Shown here piece by piece: positions 1 through 8,810 of a stretch of 35,064 nt of DNA (positions within the stretch are counted from its first letter, which is position 1; every line of letters starts with the position of its first letter). This DNA comes from Gammaproteobacteria bacterium CG_4_10_14_0_2_um_filter_38_22 (GTDB lineage Bacteria; Pseudomonadota; Gammaproteobacteria; Coxiellales; Coxiellaceae): positions 1 through 35,064 of the forward strand of contig PFPT01000058.1 of assembly GCA_002793195.1 (NCBI GenBank). The letters are read 5' to 3'. The translations under genes were made by a program, and so were the position numbers. Under the pieces are notes generated by a model. The model had not been told where the DNA came from, ran no database searches, and was given only the letters and a program-made list of their open reading frames with translations.

Positions 1-1
1 A

Positions 2-1045
2 CCTGATCAAATTCCTAAGATTACAGCACTGATCAAAATTGCTTTTGCTACATTCACTCCAATCGACTTAGCAGCTGCGTTAACGGCACAAAGAACAGCG
101 GGTGAATATAAAGATAAAAATGCACTTCAGCAACTTTTGAGTACACTAGACAGTTTGATTGCTCATAAAATAGATTCGCCGGTGTTTACGGTTTTTTTTA
201 ATTTACTTGCCACACTTTCAACCAAAAAGATAGACAATCAAACCAAACAAAAAATATTTAGATGCAAGAAAAAATTAAAATCGCAGCTCATGATTTATTT
301 GAAGCTGCACAAAAAAAATTTTAAATTCACAAGCATGTGCGATCCAAGCACACTACTTGGCGCATTGATTGATCATCAAACAGCTTTAACGCCATTGCTT
401 AATTCAAAAGTCACTGCTACGCGAAAAATGGTGGATGAACTTATTAGCAGTAAAACAAAAGACGTAGCTCCTGTGGCTGAGCTGGAATATAGCATCATCA
501 ATACTGTTTTACCTGAAGCAACTACCGAACCACAACCTGAAGCACCCAAAGAAAAAGGGACAACTGGCGAACCACCGCTCGAAGCACCTGAAGAAGAAGC
601 GCCACCGCCTAGTTATGCGCAGGTCATGAAGGAGAAAGAAGAAGAGCATAAACAAAAGTTAAGAGCTTGCCAAATAGAAACACTTAAGCGAGCGGAACGC
701 ATTTATACCGACATCAAAGGATTACTAAAAACTGAAGCATATCGATCCTTATTGGAATATATTTACGCCCAAAAAGAAAAAGGGTACGACATACTTTCTA
801 ATCCGGATGTTAAAGCAGAAATACAAACATTAAGTGCGCACGTGAAAGAAAAATCTCCCCAGAAACCAGTGAGTATTGCTGACACTCAACATACTCTGTT
901 TGGAAGCAAGCAAACTAAGGAAACGATGAGAATGATAAATGAAGAGGAGGTGAAATTACTAGAAAAATCTCTCACCGTTCCATCAGAAGAATTACCAACC
1001 ACTTCACCAGAAAAAAGGACTCATAAAAAACGTGGATTGGCGTAA
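2..1045 (+). CDS. Unrecognised effector-like protein, 5'-truncated by window edge
   Basis: The reading frame is open from the first complete codon at position 2 to a TAA at 1043-1045, so the gene begins outside the window. The TTG at 137 is only an internal codon with no ribosome binding site. About 347 residues are visible. The first part is mostly helical and lysine-rich. It is followed by an acidic, proline-rich linker (about 520-620) of Glu, Pro, Ala and Thr that ends in PPPSY (603-617), which fits the PPxY WW-domain-binding pattern. A charged coiled-coil-like stretch follows (630-780). The last 40 residues contain a glutamate patch (EEEVKLLEK) and a basic end (KRTHKKRGLA). There are no membrane segments or signal peptide in the visible part. 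I recognise no catalytic domain. It is convergent with nuoN and shares no operon in the window. A secreted host-interaction protein is plausible but is inference only. Confidence 0.8.
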   Translation, partial: PDQIPKITALIKIAFATFTPIDLAAALTAQRTAGEYKDKNALQQLLSTLDSLIAHKIDSPVFTVFFNLLATLSTKKIDNQTKQKIFRCKKKLKSQLMIYLKLHKKNFKFTSMCDPSTLLGALIDHQTALTPLLNSKVTATRKMVDELISSKTKDVAPVAELEYSIINTVLPEATTEPQPEAPKEKGTTGEPPLEAPEEEAPPPSYAQVMKEKEEEHKQKLRACQIETLKRAERIYTDIKGLLKTEAYRSLLEYIYAQKEKGYDILSNPDVKAEIQTLSAHVKEKSPQKPVSIADTQHTLFGSKQTKETMRMINEEEVKLLEKSLTVPSEELPTTSPEKRTHKKRGLA

Positions 1046-1097
1046 CAGTTTCCAGGATAACAAAACAATGCATCGGTCCTATAGTCGTTGCATAGAC

Positions 1098-1117
1098 AAC
1101 AAGCGATTCACCTTGTT
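1098..1117. terminator. Weak hairpin between convergent genes, possible bidirectional terminator
   Basis: AACAAG and CTTGTT form a perfect 6-bp stem with an 8-base loop in the 84-base gap between the left-edge gene (+) and nuoN (-). It is the only hairpin I see where both the 14-gene nuo operon and the left-edge gene must stop. The stem is short and AT-rich, and no long T run follows on either strand. If real it would be a weak or Rho-assisted terminator. Confidence 0.3.
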
Positions 1118-1129
1118 TATCGTTTATTA

Positions 1130-2572
1130 CTAAAACACGCTATGACATAACAGAAACAATTGGCTCGGAAAAATACCCAACAACAATAGCAACAACCCAT
1201 TCACACTAATGGCAATTGTTAAGTTGCGAGATGGCGATTGACGATGCACCATTTTCGGTGAATTTTCAAAATACATGACTTTTACAACACGAATATAATA
1301 ATATGCACCAACAACGGCAAAAATAATCGCCACAACCGCAATCCAAATATCATGTACGTTAATTAACGCTTCCAAAATACCCACTTTTGCAATAAATCCA
1401 ACGAACGGCGGAATACCTGCCAATGAAAACATCATCATGAGCATCATGAATGCAAACCAAGGTTGACGTTCCGACAATCCTGAAAAATCACCCAACTCAT
1501 TTGCTTCAAAACCTGATTTTGAGAGTAACACAATCATACCAAATGCACCCAAACTCGTGAGCGCATAAGTAACCATATAAAAGTAAGCAGCCGCATCACC
1601 ACGCGCTGTACCACATGCCAAACCCAATGTCATATAACCAATATGCGCAATCGATGAATAGGCTAATAATCTTTTAATATTTGTTTGAACAACCGCAACT
1701 GTATTACCAATCACAATCGATAATAATGCAATTACCAACAATACTTGTTCCCATTGAATATTTAACGCAGGTGCTGCATCAACAAAAAACCGAATGGCCA
1801 ATCCGAATGCCGCCAATTTAGGTGCAGCAGAAATGAATAGCGTCACTGAATTTGGCGCACCATCATACACATCCGGCACCCAAACATGAAATGGCGCAGC
1901 GCCCAATTTAAAAGCAATTCCCGCAATCACAAACACCAAACCAAAATACAAAATTAATTTCTGATCTGGCGCGACTGTTGAGATCGCATTCGCGACTGTC
2001 ACTAAACTTAAGCCATGTGTTGCGCCAAACAACAACGAAAATCCATACAGCAACATGCCAGAAGCAACAGCACCAATAATAAAATATTTCATCGCCGCTT
2101 CAATACAACGTGATTTACCACGCATTAAAGCAACCATCGCATAGATGGGCAGCGACATGAGCTCCACACCTAAAAACAAAGTTAAAAAACTGGATGCTGA
2201 AACTAAAATCAACATACCTAACGTAGCTAACAACCCTAAAACATAAAATTCATTTGCCGGAATGCCATTATTTTCGTTATATAAATGCGAATACCAAAAC
2301 GTAAACATCATCGCAATCACAATAAAAACATCCAACGTGACTGCTAATTTATCTAGAATAAACATGCCATGAAAAGCATAAATCGTTGTGCTACCCAGCA
2401 AATAAAAAACATGCCAACTGGAAATGGCCACTAAAAATAAAGTCACTTGCGCTAAATAAAAAGAAACACAAGGCGCTCCATTTTTGGAAAACACGCCTTT
2501 CAATAAAATCAAACAAGCCATCAACAACAGAAATATCTCTGGGATAATCGGAATTAAGTTGAGTATTTGCAT
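1130..2572 (-). CDS. nuoN: NADH-quinone oxidoreductase subunit N
   Basis: This is a membrane-arm subunit of respiratory complex I, one of three antiporter-like proton channels driven by quinone reduction. The product is 480 residues, close to the usual length, with about 14 hydrophobic helices. Family marks include GVELMSLPIYAM, with the conserved channel glutamate, and FHVWVPDVYDGAP, the helix 7-8 loop with its broken-helix region. I start at the ATG at 2572, which has AAGG eight bases upstream; the longer frame would need a TTG at 2587. It is the last gene of the nuo operon, 36 bases after nuoM. Identification is secure. Confidence 0.96.
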   Translation of the reverse strand: MQILNLIPIIPEIFLLLMACLILLKGVFSKNGAPCVSFYLAQVTLFLVAISSWHVFYLLGSTTIYAFHGMFILDKLAVTLDVFIVIAMMFTFWYSHLYNENNGIPANEFYVLGLLATLGMLILVSASSFLTLFLGVELMSLPIYAMVALMRGKSRCIEAAMKYFIIGAVASGMLLYGFSLLFGATHGLSLVTVANAISTVAPDQKLILYFGLVFVIAGIAFKLGAAPFHVWVPDVYDGAPNSVTLFISAAPKLAAFGLAIRFFVDAAPALNIQWEQVLLVIALLSIVIGNTVAVVQTNIKRLLAYSSIAHIGYMTLGLACGTARGDAAAYFYMVTYALTSLGAFGMIVLLSKSGFEANELGDFSGLSERQPWFAFMMLMMMFSLAGIPPFVGFIAKVGILEALINVHDIWIAVVAIIFAVVGAYYYIRVVKVMYFENSPKMVHRQSPSRNLTIAISVNGLLLLLLGIFPSQLFLLCHSVF

Positions 2573-2608
2573 AATAAAAACCTTCAAAATATAGATATTG
2601 GCAATGCG

Positions 2609-4117
2609 TTACCGATTTGCTAACTGTAATAAATTCCCAATAGAAGCATGGAACAGATGCAACATCGGATTAGGATCCAACCCAATCCACAAAACAGGAA
2701 TCGCTAAAAATACAAAAACTAAAATATTCACGCCTGAAATGTCTTTTAATTTTGCTACATTGTCATGCACCACCATGCCAAAAAAAACACGCTTATACAT
2801 CCACAAAGTGTACGCTGCTCCAATTACTAAAATTGATGCGGCAATAAATGTTACCCAAAAACTCGCTTTGAATGTTGATAATAAAATCATAAATTCACCA
2901 ACAAAGCCGGATGTGCCAGGCAATCCCACATTCGACATCGCAAATAACATAAAAAAGGCCGCAAAAATGGGCATGGTTTTTGCAATACCGCCAAAATCAG
3001 CAATTTTGCGCGACTGTATTTGTTCATACAACACACCAAACGCCAAAAACATTGCACCAGCTCCAAATGCATGAGAAATCATTTGTACCATGCTACCTTC
3101 TAAACTCATGTAAGCGTCTTTTAAATTACCGGTGTGCTCAATAATAATTAACGCCATGTAAGCACCGAGCGTAACAAATCCCATGTGCGAAATAGAAGAA
3201 TACGCAATCAGCTTTTTCATATCAGTTTGTGCAATGGCAATAAATCCGATATAAACAATGGCAATCAACGACAAGACAATCATTAACCAAGCCAAAGTAT
3301 GACTGGCATCTGGTGTAATTGGTAAACTGAATCGTAAAAATCCGTATGCACCCAACTTCAACATCAACGCAGCCAATACAACTGAACCGCCCGTTGGCGC
3401 TTCTGTGTGCGCGTCAGGCAACCAAGTATGGAATGGCCACATAGGCACTTTGATTGCAAAAGCCAACAAGAACCCAAAGAAAATCCAAATTTGCACGGTG
3501 AGCGACATATGCAAATGATAGAACTTTAAAATATTAAAACTATGTGCATGCAATCCCAAATATAAAAAGGCAATCAACAATAAGGCTGAACCTAAAAAAG
3601 TATAAATAAAGAATTTCATGGCTGCATAAGAACGGTTAGCACCACCCCAAATACCGATACTCAAATACATCGGAATTAACATGCCTTCCCAAAAAAAATA
3701 AAATAAAATGGCATCAATTGCAGCAAACACACCCACAACCATGCCCTGCATTACTAAAAAAGCAGCAAGATATTCAGCGACTTTGTGATTCACCATGGTC
3801 CACGATGCCAACACAACAATAAACGTGGTAAAGCACGTTAGCATAATTAATGGGAATGAAATGCCATCCACACCAATGTCATAATTCACATGCATCACAG
3901 CAATCCAAGGAATTTGCTCACGAAACTGCATCGCTGCCGTATTCGAATCAAAATGCATCAGCATCACACCACATAAAATAAGTGATGCAAGCGCAATCAA
4001 TAACGCCAACCAACGCGCTTTATTTTCATGGCGTGCCCCACGCAATGCCAAAACAGGAATGGCACCCACCAAAGGCATCCAAATTAAAACACTCAATATA
4101 GGAAAATTGCTCAACAT
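2609..4117 (-). CDS. nuoM: NADH-quinone oxidoreductase subunit M
   Basis: This is the second antiporter-like proton-pumping subunit of complex I in the inner membrane. At 502 residues it matches the family length, with 13-14 predicted helices. The helix 5 glutamate lies in FFWEGMLIPMY, and the TM7/8 region reads FHTWLPDAHTEAPTGGS followed by LAALMLKLGAYG with the conserved lysine. An N-terminal hydrophobic helix begins right after MLSNFP. A GAGA stretch precedes the ATG. It lies 76 bases after nuoL and 36 bases before nuoN in the same operon. Long frames on the opposite strand here are shadows. Confidence 0.97.
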   Translation of the reverse strand: MLSNFPILSVLIWMPLVGAIPVLALRGARHENKARWLALLIALASLILCGVMLMHFDSNTAAMQFREQIPWIAVMHVNYDIGVDGISFPLIMLTCFTTFIVVLASWTMVNHKVAEYLAAFLVMQGMVVGVFAAIDAILFYFFWEGMLIPMYLSIGIWGGANRSYAAMKFFIYTFLGSALLLIAFLYLGLHAHSFNILKFYHLHMSLTVQIWIFFGFLLAFAIKVPMWPFHTWLPDAHTEAPTGGSVVLAALMLKLGAYGFLRFSLPITPDASHTLAWLMIVLSLIAIVYIGFIAIAQTDMKKLIAYSSISHMGFVTLGAYMALIIIEHTGNLKDAYMSLEGSMVQMISHAFGAGAMFLAFGVLYEQIQSRKIADFGGIAKTMPIFAAFFMLFAMSNVGLPGTSGFVGEFMILLSTFKASFWVTFIAASILVIGAAYTLWMYKRVFFGMVVHDNVAKLKDISGVNILVFVFLAIPVLWIGLDPNPMLHLFHASIGNLLQLANR

Positions 4118-4193
4118 GCACTTGTCTCTTTATTTATTCGCTGCGTCTTACACTTACTTTTTTTATTTAACGTACTACGCATTTAACCGTTAA

Positions 4194-6146
4194 CTAATAA
4201 ATCAGCCAAACCATAAATGCCAATAATCCGATAATCATCAGCACAATGTATTGATTCAAATAACCCGACTGCAATTTACGCAATAACATGGATATATGCG
4301 TCACATTACGCCCCGATCCATCAACCATGCCAGAATCCAATATTTTTAAATCACCTGTGTGATAAAACACGTCACTTAAAAAACGACCGCCACGCACAAA
4401 AAACCAATTGTTAAAAATATCAAATCCATATTGCGCGACAAATAAACGACGTATCCATGAAAAACGTTTTTCGAAAAAGTCATTTGTTTTTGGCGCAAGC
4501 ACAATGGTAAACCAAGCACAAACAATACCAGCTATTGAAAACCAAAAAGGCAAAGTATAAATAGAATTTCTTATTTCATTAAGCGCGCCATGAAAATGGG
4601 TGCTCATCGCCATAAGCACATTATATTGTGGCAAAACCATCACACTATTTCCCAAAAAACCAGGCGAAGCATACAACATGGGCTTAACCACAAACATACC
4701 CAACAGCAAAGAAGGAATAGCCAATAAAATAAGCGGGAACAACATAATCCAGTGCTCTTTTAAATGTGCACGAGTATGCTCGTCCATACGTTCTTTGGTG
4801 TGAAACGCCATAAAAAAAGCACGGAAAATATAATACGCCGTCACAAAAGCACCGATTAATAAAACAACATAGGAATAATGCGCACCAAAAATGCTACTGT
4901 TATGCACTGCTTCAATCACAGCATCTTTTGAGAAAAATCCTGCTGTGGGTGGAACAGCAGATAAGGCTAGCGCACCAATTAAAAAAGTAATATAGGTAAT
5001 GGGTAAGTATTTTTTTAAATTGCCCATTTTTCGTAAATCTTGCTCATGATGCATGGCAATAATCACAGAACCGGCGGCTAAAAATAATAGCGCTTTAAAA
5101 CAAGCGTGCGTCATCAAATGAAAAATAGCGGCATTAAAGGCAGAAGCACCATTTGCTGCCATCATATAACCTAATTGCGACATCGTAGAATAAGCAATCA
5201 CACGCTTAATATCATTTTCCACAAAAGCCAATAAACCTAAAAACAAAGCGCCTGTTGCACCTACAATCATCACGACACTTAACGCAGTGGACGATAACTC
5301 AAAAATAGGTGACATACGCGCAACCATAAATACACCCGCTGTTACCATTGTGGCAGCATGAATTAAGGCAGAAATAGGCGTTGGACCTTCCATTGATTCT
5401 GGTAACCAGACATGCAATGGTATTTGCGCTGATTTTCCCATTGCGCCAATAAATAATAAAATACAAATCACGGTGATAATTGACCAATGCATATGCGGTA
5501 AAATAGTAATCGTTGTTTGTGTTAAGGTTGCTACTTTTGCAAACACTGTCGTGTAATTCAAACTACCGCAATAATCTAAAATTGCTGCCAATCCCAACAA
5601 AAATCCAAAATCACCAACACGATTAACCAAAAATGCTTTCAAACTACCTACTGCCGCTGATTCTTTATCAAACCAAAACCCAATTAACAAATAAGAAACC
5701 AAACCAACTCCTTCCCATCCAAAAAACAATTGCATAAAGTTATTGGCGGTCACCAACATCAACATGGCAAAAGTAAAACCCGACACGTAAGAAAAAAACC
5801 GTTGGTCACCAGCATCTCCTTTCATGTAACCAATACTATAAATATGCACAATGGTTGCCACAAAAGTCACAACTACCATCATAATGGCAGTTAACCGATC
5901 AATTAAAAACCCGACGTCAAAATGAAATGAACCACTTTCAACCCAGGTATAAATAGCACCGTTAAATACCTTGCCATCCAGCACGACTAATTTAAAAATA
6001 ATCAGTGAACACATAAAAGAAATGAGCATGAAAAAAATGGTGCTGATATGCGCACCGCGCACGCCTATTTTTTTGCCAAATAATCCTGCAATCAAACTGC
6101 CAACCAATGGCGATAATACGACCAATAAAGATAATGTTTTAATCAT
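4194..6146 (-). CDS. nuoL: NADH-quinone oxidoreductase subunit L
   Basis: This is the distal antiporter-like subunit of complex I. It carries the long lateral helix that runs along the membrane arm and couples the pumps. The product is 650 residues, slightly longer than the E. coli protein. Clear family motifs are FFGWEGVGLVSYLLIGFW and PLHVWLPESMEGPTPISA followed by LIHAATMVTAGV. The last 100 residues, after a cytoplasmic stretch rich in Phe, Trp and Arg, end in a final transmembrane helix, as expected for the lateral helix anchor. AAGG lies upstream of the ATG at 6146. It follows nuoK after an 85-base gap in which I see no gene or strong signal. Confidence 0.97.
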   Translation of the reverse strand: MIKTLSLLVVLSPLVGSLIAGLFGKKIGVRGAHISTIFFMLISFMCSLIIFKLVVLDGKVFNGAIYTWVESGSFHFDVGFLIDRLTAIMMVVVTFVATIVHIYSIGYMKGDAGDQRFFSYVSGFTFAMLMLVTANNFMQLFFGWEGVGLVSYLLIGFWFDKESAAVGSLKAFLVNRVGDFGFLLGLAAILDYCGSLNYTTVFAKVATLTQTTITILPHMHWSIITVICILLFIGAMGKSAQIPLHVWLPESMEGPTPISALIHAATMVTAGVFMVARMSPIFELSSTALSVVMIVGATGALFLGLLAFVENDIKRVIAYSTMSQLGYMMAANGASAFNAAIFHLMTHACFKALLFLAAGSVIIAMHHEQDLRKMGNLKKYLPITYITFLIGALALSAVPPTAGFFSKDAVIEAVHNSSIFGAHYSYVVLLIGAFVTAYYIFRAFFMAFHTKERMDEHTRAHLKEHWIMLFPLILLAIPSLLLGMFVVKPMLYASPGFLGNSVMVLPQYNVLMAMSTHFHGALNEIRNSIYTLPFWFSIAGIVCAWFTIVLAPKTNDFFEKRFSWIRRLFVAQYGFDIFNNWFFVRGGRFLSDVFYHTGDLKILDSGMVDGSGRNVTHISMLLRKLQSGYLNQYIVLMIIGLLAFMVWLIY

Positions 6147-6231
6147 AGATGATACCTTAATGCAGAATTTGGAGTCTAAAACACGAGATCAATTTTAAAA
6201 TCAATCACAGCCAATCACTCACAAACAGCAA

Positions 6232-6537
6232 CTACCCCTTCAATGTATTAATATCTTGCACATTAATCGTGCCGCGACGACGATACAATAAAACCAAAAT
6301 AGCCAACCCAATTGCAGCTTCAACAGCAGCAACCGTTAAAATAAAAAACACAAATACTTCGCCAGAAGGATCCTGAAAGTATTGCGCAAACGCAATGAAA
6401 TTGGTGTTCACTGCTAACAGCATCAATTCAACACACATCATCAACATAATAATATTACGACGGTTGATAATCATGCCAACGAGACTTAAGCCAAATAAAA
6501 TGGCGCCTATCATTAAGTAATTAATTAGGGGGATCAT
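6232..6537 (-). CDS. nuoK: NADH-quinone oxidoreductase subunit K
   Basis: This is a small complex I membrane subunit (101 residues, the usual length) with three transmembrane helices. It keeps the two buried glutamates essential for proton transfer: E37 in MMCVELML and E73 in [10 protein letters not shown]. It lies between nuoJ and nuoL, as in nearly all nuo operons. A GAGA-type ribosome site precedes the ATG at 6537. Confidence 0.97.
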   Translation of the reverse strand: MIPLINYLMIGAILFGLSLVGMIINRRNIIMLMMCVELMLLAVNTNFIAFAQYFQDPSGEVFVFFILTVAAVEAAIGLAILVLLYRRRGTINVQDINTLKG

Positions 6538-6564
6538 AAATATTTCTCATTCATCTAACGCTCA

Positions 6565-7158
6565 TTATTTCAAATCAACTATCCGTAATCTGTCTTTTTT
6601 CGTTGCGGATAGTTGTGATGCAATTGATTGCGATTTTGTACCTGGTTTTTTACCGTGAAAAGCCAGTGCAATCGCAGAAATCATACCTACCAACAACAAC
6701 ACAGCGGCAATTTCAAATGCATATAAGTAATGTGTAAATAACAACATACCCATGGCAGTGATATTGTTATACTGCGCACCATGATACGTAGGCAATGTAT
6801 TGGCGCCTGACCAATGCTTTGACGAAAAAACATAGAGTGCAGTACCCACCAAAATAACAAGCGCTAATAATCCTGCGGGATAGTAACGCGCAACACTGTA
6901 TTTTAAATCAGCGGGATCTAAGCGAATCATCATGACAACAAACAAAAATAATGTCATCACCGCACCGACATAAACAAAAATCAAAACCAGCGCTAAAAAT
7001 TCTGCTTGCATCAACATCCACAACACACTACTGGCAAAAAAAGCCAAAACCAAGGCTAAAACGGCTTTGACTGGATTTTTAGCCGTAATCACCATCGTTG
7101 CTGCTGCAATGAGCACAACAGTGAATGTGTAAAAAATGATGGCATGTATTGGAATCAT
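6565..7158 (-). CDS. nuoJ: NADH-quinone oxidoreductase subunit J
   Basis: This is a membrane subunit of complex I, 197 residues, with five hydrophobic helices. The characteristic conserved helix 3 region reads LVLIFVYVGAVMTLFLFVV, which contains the pi-bulge segment linking quinone chemistry to proton transfer. The C-terminal 30 residues are a soluble, basic tail (KKPGTKSQ to RLRIVDLK). It lies between nuoI and nuoK, with 27 bases to nuoK and 56 from nuoI. Confidence 0.96.
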   Translation of the reverse strand: MIPIHAIIFYTFTVVLIAAATMVITAKNPVKAVLALVLAFFASSVLWMLMQAEFLALVLIFVYVGAVMTLFLFVVMMIRLDPADLKYSVARYYPAGLLALVILVGTALYVFSSKHWSGANTLPTYHGAQYNNITAMGMLLFTHYLYAFEIAAVLLLVGMISAIALAFHGKKPGTKSQSIASQLSATKKDRLRIVDLK

Positions 7159-7214
7159 TACTTTTTTCTCAATCTGGTTATCCGTTATTAAAAATCTACT
7201 TCGATCTTTAATCC

Positions 7215-7706
7215 TTATCGATACTTCGCATCCACAGCGCGGTCTTTTGCTAATTGCGCTTCATAAATATCACCAATGGCTAATAGTTTTTCTTTAGTTA
7301 AGATATTTTGCCCCCGCTCTGAGATGTGATAGTGCATTTCAGATGTCAGCACAACAGCATCAACAGGACAGGCTTCTTCACAAAATCCACAGTTAATACA
7401 TTTAAATGCATCGATGTCATAACGTGTCGTCCGACGTGAACCATCTTTTTCACGCGGTCCGGCTTCAATTTGAATCGCCAAAGCAGGGCAAACTGCTTCA
7501 CACAATTTACAGCCAATACAACGTTCTTCACCATTAGCATAACGACGCAATGCGAGCATGCCACGGAAACGAGGTGAAATGGGCGTTTCTTCTTCAGGAT
7601 ACTGAACGGTTGTTTTTTTCTTGAAAAAATAACGCAGGGTGAGTTTCAACCCTTTGAGTAATTCCCACAATGTAAAACTTTTTATAACTTGAATAATTCT
7701 TTTCAT
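7215..7706 (-). CDS. nuoI: NADH-quinone oxidoreductase subunit I (ferredoxin-like)
   Basis: This peripheral-arm subunit carries clusters N6a and N6b and passes electrons from NuoG towards NuoB. Two classical 4Cys motifs are present: [12 protein letters not shown] and [13 protein letters not shown] start at the ATG at 7706 (163 residues) because TAAGAGA lies just upstream. The longer frame would begin at a TTG at 7727 inside nuoH. This leaves an 8-base gap after the nuoH stop, which suggests translational coupling. Confidence 0.96.
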   Translation of the reverse strand: MKRIIQVIKSFTLWELLKGLKLTLRYFFKKKTTVQYPEEETPISPRFRGMLALRRYANGEERCIGCKLCEAVCPALAIQIEAGPREKDGSRRTTRYDIDAFKCINCGFCEEACPVDAVVLTSEMHYHISERGQNILTKEKLLAIGDIYEAQLAKDRAVDAKYR

Positions 7707-7714
7707 ATTTTCTC

Positions 7715-8740
7715 TTAGTGAAACCAATATCCAAAATGAAATTCAACTGCCAGTGCCACTACAACTAACCATACCAATGTAACGGGAATTAATACTTTCC
7801 AACCTAAATGCATAATTTGATCGTAACGATATCTCGGAAAAGTCGCCCGCATCCAAAAATATAAAAAGATAAAAAACGACATTTTTAATAAAAACCAAAC
7901 AATACCAGGAACAAAGGCAAATAAATGACCCAAAACAGGAATGCCTTGGAATGGAGACAACCAACCACCAAAAAAGATAAGCGATGCCAACGCCGAAACC
8001 AAAATCATATTCGCATACTCTGCCAAAAAGAAAATCGCAAATGCCATGCCGGAATACTCAACGTGAAATCCCGCTACAATTTCAGATTCACCTTCTGCAA
8101 CGTCAAATGGTGCACGATTGGTTTCAGCAACACTCGCAATCCAGTACACAATAAATAACGGAAATAACGGTAGCCAAAACCAATGCCACAATCCACCAGA
8201 TTGGCGCATCACCAAATCAGATAAATTCATTGTGCCGGAAGCCAAAATAACGCCCACTAATGCGAAACCCAATGCAATTTCATAGGACACCACTTGCGCT
8301 GCAGAACGCAATGCACCAAACAGGGCATATTTAGAATTGGATGCCCAACCGCCCACCAAAATGCCGTAAACACCAAGCGATGTCATCGCAAATAAATATA
8401 AAAGTCCGCCATTCACATTCGCGACCACCCATCCTTTCATAAAGGGGATAACGGCCCATGCAGCCAATGCCGGCATAATCGCTAGCATCGGCGCGATCAC
8501 AAACAAATAGGGATTCGCCTGTGAAGGCATAATCACTTCTTTTGTAAGCAACTTCAGCACATCAGCAATGGGTTGCAAAATACCGCGAAAACCAACACGA
8601 TTAGGACCAATACGTCCTTGCATATAACTAATGACTTTACGTTCTGCCATCGTGACATAAGCAACAGAAATAAATAACGGAATCAAAATACATACAATTT
8701 TGATAATAATCCAAATGAGTGTTTCGATTTGTCCTAACAT
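7715..8740 (-). CDS. nuoH: NADH-quinone oxidoreductase subunit H
   Basis: This membrane subunit forms much of the quinone chamber of complex I and links the peripheral and membrane arms. It is 341 residues with about eight to nine helices. The signature [19 protein letters not shown] lies near the N-terminus. The acidic quinone-site loop [19 protein letters not shown] is intact, followed by the FHVEYSGM helix. It lies 70 bases downstream of nuoG and directly upstream of nuoI. Confidence 0.97.
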   Translation of the reverse strand: MLGQIETLIWIIIKIVCILIPLFISVAYVTMAERKVISYMQGRIGPNRVGFRGILQPIADVLKLLTKEVIMPSQANPYLFVIAPMLAIMPALAAWAVIPFMKGWVVANVNGGLLYLFAMTSLGVYGILVGGWASNSKYALFGALRSAAQVVSYEIALGFALVGVILASGTMNLSDLVMRQSGGLWHWFWLPLFPLFIVYWIASVAETNRAPFDVAEGESEIVAGFHVEYSGMAFAIFFLAEYANMILVSALASLIFFGGWLSPFQGIPVLGHLFAFVPGIVWFLLKMSFFIFLYFWMRATFPRYRYDQIMHLGWKVLIPVTLVWLVVVALAVEFHFGYWFH

Positions 8741-8810
8741 TTTTATGCCCGTTTTTTAAATATAAAATGATTTGCTATACAAAACTTATCTGCTTGCATT
8801 TGCATACTCA

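Noticed and set aside
2573-2587. Longer nuoN starting at TTG 2587
   Set aside because: AAGG is spaced correctly for the ATG at 2572 and not for the TTG.
2598-3074. 158-codon ORF on + opposite nuoM
   Set aside because: It lies entirely antisense to a strongly conserved nuoM; its translation is low-complexity and has no ribosome site.
7707-7727. Longer nuoI starting at TTG 7727
   Set aside because: The ATG at 7706 has a TAAGAGA site and matches family starts; the TTG lies within nuoH.
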